Assembly: GCA_947446885.1 (NCBI GenBank)
Contig: CANFHZ010000008.1
Span: forward strand, 1 to 47,383
Length of the DNA stretch: 47,383 nucleotides
From: Comamonadaceae bacterium
GTDB lineage: Bacteria; Pseudomonadota; Gammaproteobacteria; Burkholderiales; Burkholderiaceae_C
Direction: 5' to 3'
Below the pieces are notes generated by a model. That model searched no databases. It saw only the letters and a list, made by a program, of their open reading frames with translations, and was not told the DNA's origin. The number at the start of each line of letters is the position of its first letter. Position 1 is the stretch's first letter. A program made the translations under genes and the position numbers. Positions 37,832 through 47,297 of this stretch are shown in pieces.

Positions 37832-37870
37832 CCTAAATCCAACCAAATTTAGGGGAACAAATAGGGGAAC
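37832..37870. repeat. Short repeats between tRNA-Pro and hpnE
   Basis: CCTAAAT at 37832-37838 and ATTTAGG at 37846-37852 form an inverted repeat. AGGGGAAC occurs twice, at 37851-37858 and 37863-37870. An AT-richer patch with such repeats next to a tRNA gene could be a relic of an integrase attachment region, but no integrase is present. Confidence 0.4.
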
Positions 37871-37882
37871 GTTGGCGAGCTT

Positions 37883-39280
37883 TCACTCTTTCCACTTGAA
37901 TCCACCCATGTCCTCCACCGCCATGGCAGCCATCTGGCCGCTGCGCACTGCGCCCTCCAGCGTCGCAGGGTAGGGCGCGTAGGTGTAGTCACCACAGGCC
38001 AGCAGCCCGGGTGCGATGCGGGGCCCGGGACGCTTGAGCCCAGCGGTGCAGGCAAAGGTCGCGCGTTTCTCGATCACGGTTTGCACCGCCACGATGCCCT
38101 GCGGTCCGAGCTGGTCGGCCAATTCGGTGCGGGCCTGGTTGAGCACCTGGAACTCCAGCGTGGCCTTTTCGCCGCGCGCGGCACTGATTACGAACGCCCA
38201 CAGGCCGGGGTCGCCAACGGCACCGCGGTCCACGACGAATTGCGCCGGCGCTCCTGGCGCATGGTTCAGCCGCAGCAAAGGCCGGGGCAGACTTGCCTCG
38301 GCGGAATAGGTGTAAACGGTGGCGATGGATTCGTAGCGCAGTTTTTCGGTGGCGGCACACCAGCGGGCGAAGTGGGCCGCGACATTGGGAGGCGCGGTCT
38401 CCGCGCTATGTCGTATGACCTGCAAGGCGTGTTCGGGTGCGGTCGCCCACACCACAGCGTCAAATGTCAGGCGCTCGCCGTGGCCGTCTTCCAGATCCCA
38501 CCGCCCGGCGTTCCAACTCACCCGCTCAATGCGGTGCTGGCGCAGCACCTGCGCGCCCCGCCACTCCAGCCAGCGCGCGGCCTGCTCCGGCATGATCTGA
38601 CTCAGATCCCGCCGAGGCAATAAAACGTCCGAGGTGGCAAAAGCTTTGGGCGCTCGCCGCCTGGGTTCGCCCATCAAGGCATCATGCAAGACCCGCAAAA
38701 AAACCTGGCCACTTGCCTTGAAGGACAGGGTATTTAAGGCTGAAACGCATAAGGGCTCCGTCAGCGTCTGTCGCACAACCGTTGGCAGAGCGCTGCAAAC
38801 ATCGGCCACGCTGCGCCCGGGTGCGCACAAAAAGCCGCTTTTGCGCCAGGTCCGCATCTGGTCAAGCAGCGCGCGCTTGTCGCTAAGTGTCCAACCCCGT
38901 GCCATGGCCAGGCCGGCCAGCAGGTTCCAGGGCTTGGGTTGGTCGGGTAGGTACAGACCCAGGCCTTGCACGTCGCGCAAATCCAGCGGCAGGCGCAAAA
39001 ATGAGGTCTCGGCGTCGATGCCCAGGGCGTCCATCAGGCGCAGGGTTTGGGCGTAGCCGCCCAGCAGAACGTGCTGGCCGTTGTCCAGCGTCATCCACGC
39101 GTCTTCGCCTGCCGGGTTAGGGTGGGCGCGGCGCGGCAGGGCGCGGGCCCGTCCGCCAAGGGTGCGGCTCGATTCGATCAGGGTGACCCGGTGTCCGTTG
39201 CGGCAGACATCCACCGCGGCAGCGATACCGGCCCAGCCGGCACCGACTACGGCAACATGTTTGACGCTTGAGGAGACCAC
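37883..39280 (-). CDS. hpnE: Hydroxysqualene dehydroxylase HpnE
   Basis: A 465-residue FAD-dependent amine-oxidase-like flavoprotein that reduces hydroxysqualene to squalene, the last step of the HpnCDE route. The FAD fold starts VAVVGAGWAGIAAAVDVC and continues LIESSRTLGGRA; the C-terminal FAD contact is LLACGDYTYAPYPATLEGAVRSG. The start is GTG, 10 bases after hpnD ends. It is the third gene of the operon, ending at the tRNA-Pro terminator. Confidence 0.94.
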   Translation of the reverse strand: MVSSSVKHVAVVGAGWAGIAAAVDVCRNGHRVTLIESSRTLGGRARALPRRAHPNPAGEDAWMTLDNGQHVLLGGYAQTLRLMDALGIDAETSFLRLPLDLRDVQGLGLYLPDQPKPWNLLAGLAMARGWTLSDKRALLDQMRTWRKSGFLCAPGRSVADVCSALPTVVRQTLTEPLCVSALNTLSFKASGQVFLRVLHDALMGEPRRRAPKAFATSDVLLPRRDLSQIMPEQAARWLEWRGAQVLRQHRIERVSWNAGRWDLEDGHGERLTFDAVVWATAPEHALQVIRHSAETAPPNVAAHFARWCAATEKLRYESIATVYTYSAEASLPRPLLRLNHAPGAPAQFVVDRGAVGDPGLWAFVISAARGEKATLEFQVLNQARTELADQLGPQGIVAVQTVIEKRATFACTAGLKRPGPRIAPGLLACGDYTYAPYPATLEGAVRSGQMAAMAVEDMGGFKWKE

Positions 39281-39290
39281 AGAAGTGCGC

Positions 39291-40130
39291 CTACATCCGC
39301 CCCAAAGCCTGCACTCGCCAGGCCAACCACAGCTTGCGCAGCGGCGTAAGCCGCACGCGCTGGTGCAGCACCTGGAATTGGGTGGACTCGATTTCGCGCA
39401 GCAGCGTGCGGTAGATGCTGGCCATCATCAGGCCCGGCTTCTGGCTGCGCCGATCTGACTCCGGCAACAGGGTCAGCGCCTGGTCATACAGCGCGTGGGC
39501 GCGCTGCGCCTGGAATTGCATCAAGGCGGTGAAGCGGTCGGAATACTGGCGCTTTAATACTTCATGTGCTTTCACATCGAATTTTTGCAACTCGTTGACC
39601 GGTATGTAAATTCTTCCACGCATGGCGTCTTCGCCCACGTCGCGGATGATGTTGGTCAGCTGCAAAGCCTGGCCTAAAGTGTGGGCGTACTGCGTGGTCT
39701 GAGCCGCCTCTTGGCCAAAGATACGGGCCGATACCTCGCCCACGATGCCGGCAACCAGATGGCAGTAGCGCTCCAGGTTGGGGAAGTCCAGGTAACGGGT
39801 TTGCTCCAGGTCCATCCGGCAGCCCGCAATCACGTCCTGCAAATGCCGCTCCTCAATGCCGTAGTTGGCCGAATGGGGCAGCAGCGCGCGCATCGCTGGG
39901 TGGCTGGGGTTGCCCCGGAACGCGCTGCTGACTTCCTGGCTCCACCAGGCAAGTTTGGTGGCCGCGACGCCGACATCCACCGCATCGTCCACCACGTCAT
40001 CGACCTCCCGGCAAAACGCATAGAAGGCCGTGATGGCCGCGCGCCGGGGCGCAGGCAGGAACATAAAGGCGTAATAAAAGCTGCTGCCCGAGGCGGCGGC
40101 TTTTTCTTGAACGTATTGCTCGGGGCGCAT
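39291..40130 (-). CDS. hpnD: Presqualene diphosphate synthase HpnD
   Basis: A 279-residue squalene/phytoene synthase family enzyme condensing two farnesyl diphosphates to presqualene diphosphate. The first Asp-rich motif is EVDDVVDD at 42-49; the second is NIIRDVGEDAMRGRIYIP near residue 160-175. It lies between hpnC and hpnE, which fixes it as HpnD rather than a phytoene synthase. Confidence 0.94.
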   Translation of the reverse strand: MRPEQYVQEKAAASGSSFYYAFMFLPAPRRAAITAFYAFCREVDDVVDDAVDVGVAATKLAWWSQEVSSAFRGNPSHPAMRALLPHSANYGIEERHLQDVIAGCRMDLEQTRYLDFPNLERYCHLVAGIVGEVSARIFGQEAAQTTQYAHTLGQALQLTNIIRDVGEDAMRGRIYIPVNELQKFDVKAHEVLKRQYSDRFTALMQFQAQRAHALYDQALTLLPESDRRSQKPGLMMASIYRTLLREIESTQFQVLHQRVRLTPLRKLWLAWRVQALGRM

Positions 40131-40170
40131 GGGCGGATTGTCGCTGCAAGCCTGCGTCGGGTACGGTTAG

Positions 40171-41010
40171 TCACATGCGCAGCGCACGCCACAGCATCAC
40201 CAGGTAATCGTGGGCATACAAGCGGGGGCGCTGTTGGAGCGCCTGCGCACCCAGGCGCTCCACTTTTTCAAGCACGCGCAGTCCGCCTTGAACCACCAAG
40301 CGCAGCTCCCACCCCGCGCGCCCGGGTACCAGGTGCACCAGGGGAGCGCCGCTGGCCATCAGTCTGCGTGCGTGCTGCACGCAGTAGGCAATGAGCGCCT
40401 GCTCGGCACCAGGGGCAGCACCGTTGCGCACAGTGGCTGCATCGGTACCGTGCTGTTGCATCCATGTCTCTGGGAAATAGCAGCGCCCGCGCGACAAATC
40501 CACGCTGCAGTCTTGCCAAAAATTAATCAGTTGCAAGGCGGTACAGATGGCGTCACTGTGGGCAAATGCCTGCGCGCTGTCCACGTCGTACAGGTGCAGC
40601 AGCAGGCGTCCCACCGGGTTGGCAGAGCGGCGGCAATAGTCCAACAGGTGGGCTTCGTCGTGGTAGCCCACGTTGAGCGCCGTCATCTCCACATCTTGCA
40701 CAAAGGCGTCGAGCAAATCGAGCAGAAGACCACATGACAAACCGTGTTGCATCAGGACGGCGCGCAGCGGGACGAAAACTGCTGCCCATTCGCTGCCGGC
40801 AGACACAGGGTGCTGGCTGGCAAGGAGTAATTGGCTTCGGTAGCGGCCCAAGGCCTCCAATCGCTGGGCTGCAGTGGCATCGCCCTCGTCAGCCAGGTCA
40901 TCTGCGGTTCGCGCGAAGTGGTAAAGCGCGACAACCGCAGGGCGCAAGCGGGGCGGACACAGTGCCGACGCAACGGGAAAGTTTTCGTAGTGCTCGGGGC
41001 TTTGGGGCAT
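40171..41010 (-). CDS. hpnC: Hydroxysqualene synthase HpnC
   Basis: A 279-residue squalene/phytoene synthase family protein turning presqualene diphosphate into hydroxysqualene. The N terminus PEHYENFPVASALCPPRLRP is typical. Motif one is ADDLADEGDA; motif two is NFWQDCSVDLSRGRCYFP. The frame stays open far upstream across tRNA-Leu and tig, but the ATG at 41010 matches the family start. It is the first gene of hpnCDE, 40 bases ahead of hpnD. Confidence 0.93.
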   Translation of the reverse strand: MPQSPEHYENFPVASALCPPRLRPAVVALYHFARTADDLADEGDATAAQRLEALGRYRSQLLLASQHPVSAGSEWAAVFVPLRAVLMQHGLSCGLLLDLLDAFVQDVEMTALNVGYHDEAHLLDYCRRSANPVGRLLLHLYDVDSAQAFAHSDAICTALQLINFWQDCSVDLSRGRCYFPETWMQQHGTDAATVRNGAAPGAEQALIAYCVQHARRLMASGAPLVHLVPGRAGWELRLVVQGGLRVLEKVERLGAQALQQRPRLYAHDYLVMLWRALRM

Positions 41011-41167
41011 AGCAGTGTGTCTTGGCAAAGCCGGATCCTGGTAGGGGAAATTATCGACGCGCGCAGCTTGGGTCGGGAACCTGCTCCAGCGGGGCTCGTC
41101 TTGGCGTGCGCAACACGGGTGGATGCGTGACCAGGAGGTTAAACTCTCCGGCTTACCTGAAATACCC

Positions 41168-41254
41168 GCGCGGGTGGCGAAATTGGTAGACGCACCAGGT
41201 TTAGGTCCTGACGCTGGCAACAGTGTGGGGGTTCGAGTCCCCCCCCGCGCACCA
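41168..41254 (+). tRNA. tRNA-Leu (UAG)
   Basis: An 87-base type II tRNA. Acceptor GCGCGGG pairs with CCCGCGC, the anticodon loop TTTAGGT gives TAG, the variable arm is long, the T loop is TTCGAGT and CCA is encoded. The outer pair of the anticodon stem looks like C-A. Confidence 0.96.
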
Positions 41255-41352
41255 ATTTGATGCCGAGGGCGCAAGCCCAATGTTGTGGGGCAATCCGGCA
41301 CCGCGAGTGCGGTAGCGATTGCCCCGAATTTTTTGCTTTGAGGAGTACAGCG

Positions 41353-42666
41353 ATGACCGTGTTGGTGGAAAACTTGGAAAAACTGGAACGCAAAATCACG
41401 CTCACGATGCCGGTGGCCGCGATTCAGGGCGAGGTCGACGTGCGTTTGCGCAAACTGGCCCGTACCGTCAAGATGGACGGATTCCGCCCCGGCAAGGTCC
41501 CCATGAACGTGGTCGCCCAGCGCTACGGCTACTCGGTGCAGTACGAAGTCGTGAACGACAAAGTCGGCCAGGCTTTCAGCGCGGCAGCCAACGAAGCCAA
41601 GCTGCGGGTCGCCGGACAACCCAGCATCACCCAAGCGACTGCGGCCTCCGACGATGAGATGGCTTTTGATGCGGTGTTTGAGGTGTTTCCCGAAGTAAAG
41701 ATCGGCAATTTGTCGGACGCGCTTGTCGAAAAGGTCCATGCCGAGGTGAGTGATGCGGCGATTGACAAAACCATTGACATCTTGCGCAAGCAGCGCCGCA
41801 CCTTCGCCCAACGCTCGCTGGAGAGCGCCGCGCAAGACACCGATCGCGTAACGGTGGACTTCGAAGGAAAAATTGACGGCGAGTTGTTTGATGGCGGTGA
41901 GGCCAGCGATTTCCAGTTCATTCTGGGTGACGGACAAATGCTTAAGGAGTTTGAGGCCGCCACCCGGGGCATGAAAATTGGCGAAAGCAAAACGTTCCCG
42001 CTGGTATTCCCCGAGGATTACCAGGGCAAAGATGTGGCTGGCAAGACGGCCGATTTCATGGTCACCCTGAAAAAGCTCGAAGCAGCGCATCTGCCCGAGG
42101 TCGACGACGCCATGGCGAAATCGCTTGGCATCCCGGATGGCACAGTGGCCGCGATGCGAGCCGACATTCACAAAAACCTGGAACGCGAGGTCAAATTTCG
42201 CTTGCTCAGCCGTAACAAACAAGCGGCCATGGACGCGCTGGTGGCGCGGGCGGAGTTCGATTTGCCCAAATCCAGCGTCATGTCTGAAATGGACCGCATG
42301 GTTGCAAATGCCCGCGAAGAGCTCAAACAGCGCGGGGTCAAGGACGCTGACAAAGCACCGATCCCGCAGGAAATGTTCCGTGCCCAGGCCGAGCGGCGGG
42401 TGCGCTTGGGGCTCACGGTAGCCGAACTGGTCCGTGCCCACGACCTGGAGGCCAAGCCCGAGCAAATCAAAGCCCACATTGACGAGCTGGCTGCCAGCTA
42501 TGAAAAACCTGCGGAAGTGGTGCGTTGGTACTACAGTGACCGTCAGCGCATGGCCGAAGTGGAGTCGGTGGTCATTGAAAATAACGTAACTGCCTACATC
42601 TTGTCTCAGGTAAAGGTGGAAGAGAAGCACATCGACTTTGACGAGTTGATGGGACAAAGTTCGTAA
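41353..42666 (+). CDS. tig: Trigger factor
   Basis: A 437-residue ribosome-associated chaperone and prolyl isomerase. The ribosome-binding tail has the family signature GFRPGKVP around residue 40. The FKBP-type PPIase domain covers about 155-245 (DRVTVDFEGKIDGELFDGG), and the helical substrate-binding domain runs to the end. The ATG at 41353 has AGGAG 8 bases upstream; an open frame back to the tRNA-Leu end is not used. It is followed by clpP after 24 bases. Confidence 0.98.
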   Translation: MTVLVENLEKLERKITLTMPVAAIQGEVDVRLRKLARTVKMDGFRPGKVPMNVVAQRYGYSVQYEVVNDKVGQAFSAAANEAKLRVAGQPSITQATAASDDEMAFDAVFEVFPEVKIGNLSDALVEKVHAEVSDAAIDKTIDILRKQRRTFAQRSLESAAQDTDRVTVDFEGKIDGELFDGGEASDFQFILGDGQMLKEFEAATRGMKIGESKTFPLVFPEDYQGKDVAGKTADFMVTLKKLEAAHLPEVDDAMAKSLGIPDGTVAAMRADIHKNLEREVKFRLLSRNKQAAMDALVARAEFDLPKSSVMSEMDRMVANAREELKQRGVKDADKAPIPQEMFRAQAERRVRLGLTVAELVRAHDLEAKPEQIKAHIDELAASYEKPAEVVRWYYSDRQRMAEVESVVIENNVTAYILSQVKVEEKHIDFDELMGQSS

Positions 42667-42690
42667 GCAGTACCCCGGAGAAAAGTCGGT

Positions 42691-43320
42691 ATGAATATCC
42701 AATTCGGCGGGCATCAGCCCCAGGAAACCCAAGCGCTGGGCATGATTCCCATGGTCATTGAGCAGTCCGGGCGGGGTGAGCGCTCGTACGACATTTATTC
42801 CAGGCTGCTGAAAGAGCGGGTGATTTTTCTGGTCGGTCCGGTAAATGACCACGTGGCCAATTTGGTAGTCGCCCAGTTATTGTTCCTGGAAAGTGAAAAC
42901 CCCGACAAGGACATTTCGTTCTACATCAACTCTCCGGGCGGATCGGTCAGCGCCGGCATGGCGATTTATGACACCATGAACTTCATCAAGCCCCAGGTGT
43001 CGACCTTGTGTGTGGGTATGGCTGCGAGCATGGGAGCGTTTTTGCTGGCTGCTGGTGCCAAAGGCAAGCGCTTCTCGCTGCCGAATTCCAAAGTCATGAT
43101 CCACCAACCGCTGGGTGGAACCCAGGGCCAGGCCACGGAAATTGAGATCCACGCCCGGGAAATCCTGAAAACCCGCGAGCAGTTGAACAAAATATTGGCC
43201 GACCGCACAGGGCAGCCTTTGGAAAAAATCCAACACGATACGGAACGGGATTATTATTTGTCTGCCCAGGAAGCAAAAGACTACGGGCTGGTCGACGAAG
43301 TGATAGACAAGCGCCCCTGA
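42691..43320 (+). CDS. clpP: ATP-dependent Clp protease proteolytic subunit
   Basis: A 209-residue serine protease of the tetradecameric ClpP chamber. The catalytic triad fits S113 (GMAASMGAF), H138 (VMIHQPLGG) and D183 (HDTERD). The first 20 or so residues are the expected propeptide. It lies between tig and clpX with 24- and 30-base gaps, and acts with ClpX, possibly also with ClpA. Confidence 0.98.
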   Translation: MNIQFGGHQPQETQALGMIPMVIEQSGRGERSYDIYSRLLKERVIFLVGPVNDHVANLVVAQLLFLESENPDKDISFYINSPGGSVSAGMAIYDTMNFIKPQVSTLCVGMAASMGAFLLAAGAKGKRFSLPNSKVMIHQPLGGTQGQATEIEIHAREILKTREQLNKILADRTGQPLEKIQHDTERDYYLSAQEAKDYGLVDEVIDKRP

Positions 43321-43350
43321 CACCCAACCCCATGCATAGAGCACCTTCAT

Positions 43351-44616
43351 ATGGCTGAAAAAAAAGGCTCATCGAACGAGAAAAACCTCTTTTGTTCGTT
43401 CTGCGGCAAAAGCCAGCATGAAGTGAAGAAGCTCATCGCCGGCCCCTCGGTCTTTGTGTGTGATGAATGCATCGACTTGTGCAACGAAATCATCCGGGAC
43501 GACTCCGCGGGTGTTTCGGATGCCAAGGAAGGCCGCAGTGACCTCCCTACACCGGCTGCAATTAAGGCCAACCTTGATAACTATGTGATCGGGCAGGAGC
43601 CCGCCAAGCGCACGCTTGCCGTGGCGGTATACAACCACTACAAACGTCTGCGCCACAAAGACAAAGCCAAAAAAGACGAAGTTGAGCTGGCCAAAAGCAA
43701 TATCTTGCTGATTGGCCCCACCGGCTCAGGTAAAACTTTGCTGGCCCAGACCTTGGCGCGGATGCTCGACGTACCCTTCGTGATGGCTGATGCCACCACC
43801 TTGACAGAGGCTGGTTACGTCGGTGAGGACGTGGAAAACATCGTCTTGAAGCTGCTGCAGACCTGCAATTACGACGTGGAGCGGGCCCAGCGCGGCATTG
43901 TGTATATCGACGAAATCGACAAGATCTCGCGCAAGTCGGACAACCCGTCGATCACGCGAGACGTCTCGGGTGAGGGGGTGCAGCAGGCACTGCTCAAGCT
44001 GATAGAAGGCACCATGGCCAGCGTCCCGCCGCAAGGTGGACGCAAGCACCCGAATCAGGACTTTGTCCAGATCGATACGACGAACATTCTGTTCATCTGT
44101 GGCGGTGCTTTTGCCGGATTGGAAAAAGTCATCGATAGCCGTACCCAGTCGTCTGGTATTGGCTTTTCTGCGACCGTCAAAAGCCAGGAGCAACGCAGTT
44201 TGTCCGAGGTCTTCAAAGAGGTTGAGCCCGAAGATCTGATCAAGTTCGGCCTCATTCCCGAATTGGTTGGCCGTATGCCGGTGGTGGCGACCCTGACGGA
44301 GTTGACGCAGGACGCACTGGTTCAGATCCTCACCGAACCCAAGAACGCGCTGGTCAAGCAATACGCCAAATTGCTGGCAATGGAAGGCGTGGAATTGGAG
44401 ATTCTGCCGGCGGCCTTGCAGGCAATTGCCAAGCGTGCGCTGGCTCGTAAAACCGGTGCGCGGGGCTTGCGGTCGATCGTGGAACAGTCGCTGATCGACA
44501 CGATGTACGAATTGCCCGATTCGACCAATGTCGAGCGCGTGGTCGTAGACGAAAAAACCATTGAAGACAACAAGCCACCGCTCTTGGTCTATCGTGAAGT
44601 CGCCAAGCAGGCTTGA
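43351..44616 (+). CDS. clpX: ATP-dependent Clp protease ATP-binding subunit ClpX
   Basis: A 421-residue AAA+ unfoldase. The N-terminal zinc-binding domain uses C15, C18, C37 and C40; Walker A GPTGSGKT is at 122-129; the ClpP-binding loop contains SGIGFSA. It recognises substrates such as tmRNA-tagged proteins, which links it to the ssrA gene at the left edge. Its last codons overlap the -35 of a heat-shock-like promoter for lon. Confidence 0.98.
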   Translation: MAEKKGSSNEKNLFCSFCGKSQHEVKKLIAGPSVFVCDECIDLCNEIIRDDSAGVSDAKEGRSDLPTPAAIKANLDNYVIGQEPAKRTLAVAVYNHYKRLRHKDKAKKDEVELAKSNILLIGPTGSGKTLLAQTLARMLDVPFVMADATTLTEAGYVGEDVENIVLKLLQTCNYDVERAQRGIVYIDEIDKISRKSDNPSITRDVSGEGVQQALLKLIEGTMASVPPQGGRKHPNQDFVQIDTTNILFICGGAFAGLEKVIDSRTQSSGIGFSATVKSQEQRSLSEVFKEVEPEDLIKFGLIPELVGRMPVVATLTELTQDALVQILTEPKNALVKQYAKLLAMEGVELEILPAALQAIAKRALARKTGARGLRSIVEQSLIDTMYELPDSTNVERVVVDEKTIEDNKPPLLVYREVAKQA

Positions 44617-44639
44617 AATTCGCCTATTTCGGCTGATAT
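44612..44639 (+). promoter_or_regulatory. Sigma-32-like promoter of lon
   Basis: CTTGAAA at 44612-44618 matches the sigma-32 -35 exactly and overlaps the clpX stop. After 13 bases comes GCTGATAT, only four matches to CCCCATNT, so the -10 is weak. The -35 and the spacing equal those before clpB, and lon is a heat-shock gene in E. coli. Confidence 0.45.
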
Positions 44640-44640
44640 A

Positions 44641-44658
44641 CGCAGGGACTTCCCTGCG
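44641..44658. repeat. Near-perfect 18-bp palindrome in the lon leader
   Basis: CGCAGGGA and TCCCTGCG pair perfectly around CT, 25 bases before the lon ATG. It could be an operator at the transcript start or a 5'-UTR hairpin. No T run follows, so a terminator is unlikely. Confidence 0.6.
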
Positions 44659-44683
44659 CACCCCTCTTGAATGAAAGATAGAA

Positions 44684-47116
44684 ATGTCTGGTCAAACCCC
44701 TTTGCCTCCCACGCCGATGGATCTGCCCATGTTGCCCTTGCGCGACGTGGTGGTTTTCCCGCACATGGTCATCCCCTTGTTTGTCGGGCGTTCCAAAAGT
44801 ATCAAGGCGCTTGAAGCGGCCATGGAGTCCGAACGCCGCATCATGTTGGTCGCCCAGAAGACGGCGTCAAAAGACGAGCCGTCGGTCGGGGACATGTTTG
44901 ATGTGGGTTGCGTCTCCACGATTTTGCAGATGCTCAAGCTGCCTGACGGCACGGTGAAAGTCTTGGTCGAAGGCCATCAGCGCGCAACGGTCAACAAAAT
45001 CAGCGATCTCGAAACCCATTTCGTGGCCAGCCTGACGCCCATGGAGGCCGAGCAGGCCCAGCACCCCGCCGAGGCTTCGAGCGAAATGGAAGCCTTGCGC
45101 CGCGCGGTCATGCAGCAGTTTGACCAGTATGTGAAGTTGAACAAAAAAATTCCCCCCGAGATCCTCACCTCCATCGTCAGCATTGACGACTCGGGCCGCC
45201 TGGCCGACACCATTGCGGCGCACCTCCCACTCAAGCTGGAAAACAAGCAGGCAGTGCTGGCGCTGTCGGATGTGCAGCAGCGCTTAGAGAACCTGTTTGA
45301 GCAGATTGAGCGCGAGGTGGACATCCTGAACGTGGATAAAAAAATCCGTGGTCGGGTGAAGCGGCAAATGGAAAAGAACCAGCGTGATTTCTACTTGAAT
45401 GAGCAGGTCAAAGCCATTCAAAAAGAGCTGGGTGACGGCGAGGACGGCGCTGATATAGAAGAAATCGAGAAAAAAATCAAAGCCGCCAAGATGCCTGCCG
45501 AGGCGTTGAAAAAGGCGGAGGGTGAACTCAAAAAACTGCGTCTGATGTCCCCCATGTCGGCCGAGGCCACGGTAGTGCGCAATTACATTGATGTGCTGGT
45601 GGGCTTGCCCTGGCGCGCTAAAACCAAGATCAAACACGACCTCGGTAACGCGGAAGCCGTCCTCAATCAGGATCACTACGGCCTGGACAAGGTGAAGGAC
45701 CGCATTCTGGAGTACCTCGCGGTTCAACAACGGGTTGACAAGGTTAAGGCACCGATTCTGTGCCTGGTGGGCCCTCCGGGCGTGGGCAAGACTTCGCTGG
45801 GCCAGTCGATCGCCAAGGCCACCGGGCGCAAGTACGTGCGCATGGCGCTTGGCGGCATGCGTGACGAGGCCGAAATCCGTGGGCACCGGCGCACCTATAT
45901 CGGAGCCATGCCCGGCAAAGTCCTGCAAAGCTTGACCAAGGTGGGCACACGCAATCCGCTGTTTTTGCTGGACGAAATCGATAAATTGGGTACGGACTTC
46001 CGGGGCGACCCCAGCAGCGCGCTCCTTGAGGTGCTAGACCCTGAGCAAAACCACAAGTTTGGTGACCACTATGTGGAGGTCGACTACGACCTGAGCGACG
46101 TGATGTTTGTCGCGACCTCCAACTCCATGAAGATTCCGCCGGCGCTGTTGGACCGCATGGAGGTCATTCGCCTTTCGGGCTATACCGAGGATGAAAAGAC
46201 CAATATCGCAATTACCTACCTGCTACCCAAGCAGATGAAAAACAACGGCGTGAAGCCTGAAGAGTTGCTGATCGAAGAGTCGGCTGTTCGGGACATCGTG
46301 CGCTATTACACGCGGGAAGCGGGCGTGCGCTCGCTGGAACGCGAACTGTCCAAAATTTGTCGCAAAGTCGTCAAGGGACTTCTGCTCAAGAAGATGAGTG
46401 GGCAAATCGTGGTGACCGCTGACAAACTCAACGACTTTTTGGGTGTGCGCAAATACACCTACGGCCGCGCTGAAGACCACAACCAGGTTGGGCAGGTGTG
46501 TGGTCTGGCTTGGACGGAGGTTGGCGGCGATTTGCTGACGATTGAGGCTGCGATTGCGGCGGGTAAGGGCCTGATTACGCGCACCGGTTCCTTGGGTGAC
46601 GTGATGAAAGAATCGGTCGAGGCCGCACGGACGGTGGTACGCAGCCGTGCCAAGGTGCTCGGCATCAAGGATGAGGTGTTTGAAAAAAAGGACATCCATA
46701 TCCATGTGCCGGATGGCGCAACCCCCAAAGACGGTCCCAGCGCTGGCGCAGCGATGGCCACTGCCTTGGTATCGGCCCTCACCGGTATCGCGGTACGCGG
46801 CGATGTGGCCATGACCGGTGAGATCACCCTGCGAGGCGAGATCACCGAGATCGGTGGGCTGAAAGAAAAGCTGCTCGCCGCCTTGCGTGGTGGTATCCGG
46901 ACCGTGCTGATACCAGAGACCAATGCCAAAGACCTGCAGGAAATACCCGATAACGTCAAAGCGGGGTTGAAAATTATCCCGGTGCGTTGGATCGATCAGG
47001 TACTGGAGCACGCCCTGGTGCACCAGCCGGTTCCATTGCCGGATGAAGCGCCCGCGCTGCCCGCAGCGATCGAGGCTGGTGTGGCCGATGGACCGGCGAC
47101 ACCCGTAACCCATTGA
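44684..47116 (+). CDS. lon: ATP-dependent protease Lon
   Basis: An 810-residue Lon. The N-terminal substrate-binding domain covers about 15-205, a coiled coil follows to about 310, the AAA+ module carries Walker A GPPGVGKT near residue 362, and the protease domain carries the catalytic dyad S686 (DGPSAGAAM) and K729. The last 30 residues are an A/P-rich tail. Lon degrades misfolded and regulatory proteins. GAAAGA lies before the ATG. It is the last gene of tig-clpP-clpX-lon. Confidence 0.98.
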   Translation: MSGQTPLPPTPMDLPMLPLRDVVVFPHMVIPLFVGRSKSIKALEAAMESERRIMLVAQKTASKDEPSVGDMFDVGCVSTILQMLKLPDGTVKVLVEGHQRATVNKISDLETHFVASLTPMEAEQAQHPAEASSEMEALRRAVMQQFDQYVKLNKKIPPEILTSIVSIDDSGRLADTIAAHLPLKLENKQAVLALSDVQQRLENLFEQIEREVDILNVDKKIRGRVKRQMEKNQRDFYLNEQVKAIQKELGDGEDGADIEEIEKKIKAAKMPAEALKKAEGELKKLRLMSPMSAEATVVRNYIDVLVGLPWRAKTKIKHDLGNAEAVLNQDHYGLDKVKDRILEYLAVQQRVDKVKAPILCLVGPPGVGKTSLGQSIAKATGRKYVRMALGGMRDEAEIRGHRRTYIGAMPGKVLQSLTKVGTRNPLFLLDEIDKLGTDFRGDPSSALLEVLDPEQNHKFGDHYVEVDYDLSDVMFVATSNSMKIPPALLDRMEVIRLSGYTEDEKTNIAITYLLPKQMKNNGVKPEELLIEESAVRDIVRYYTREAGVRSLERELSKICRKVVKGLLLKKMSGQIVVTADKLNDFLGVRKYTYGRAEDHNQVGQVCGLAWTEVGGDLLTIEAAIAAGKGLITRTGSLGDVMKESVEAARTVVRSRAKVLGIKDEVFEKKDIHIHVPDGATPKDGPSAGAAMATALVSALTGIAVRGDVAMTGEITLRGEITEIGGLKEKLLAALRGGIRTVLIPETNAKDLQEIPDNVKAGLKIIPVRWIDQVLEHALVHQPVPLPDEAPALPAAIEAGVADGPATPVTH

Positions 47117-47163
47117 CGAAATGACGCACGGTACGGGTGTCCGAGCGGGGTGGCTTTGTCGTT

Positions 47164-47169
47164 TATAAT
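47164..47169 (+). promoter_or_regulatory. -10 element of the tRNA-Gly genes
   Basis: A perfect TATAAT lies 13 bases before the first tRNA-Gly. The region at -35 spacing has no good match. Confidence 0.5.
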
Positions 47170-47182
47170 CTGTGGCTCTAAT

Positions 47183-47258
47183 GCGGGAATAGCTCAGTTG
47201 GTAGAGCGCAACCTTGCCAAGGTTGAGGTCGAGAGTTCGAGACTCTTTTCCCGCTCCA
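47183..47258 (+). tRNA. tRNA-Gly (GCC), first copy
   Basis: A 76-base cloverleaf. Acceptor GCGGGAA pairs fully with TTCCCGC, the anticodon arm CCTTGCCAAGG gives GCC, the T loop is TTCGAGA, the discriminator is T and CCA is encoded. Confidence 0.97.
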
Positions 47259-47297
47259 AAGTGTTCGTAGATTCGGTTTTCCGACCGGTCTTTCAGT

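Noticed and set aside
41011..42852. Very long minus-strand open frame continuing upstream of hpnC across tRNA-Leu and tig
   Set aside because: It runs antisense to tig and through a tRNA, has no domain beyond the hpnC part, and is explained by codon bias of the sense gene leaving few stops in the complement.
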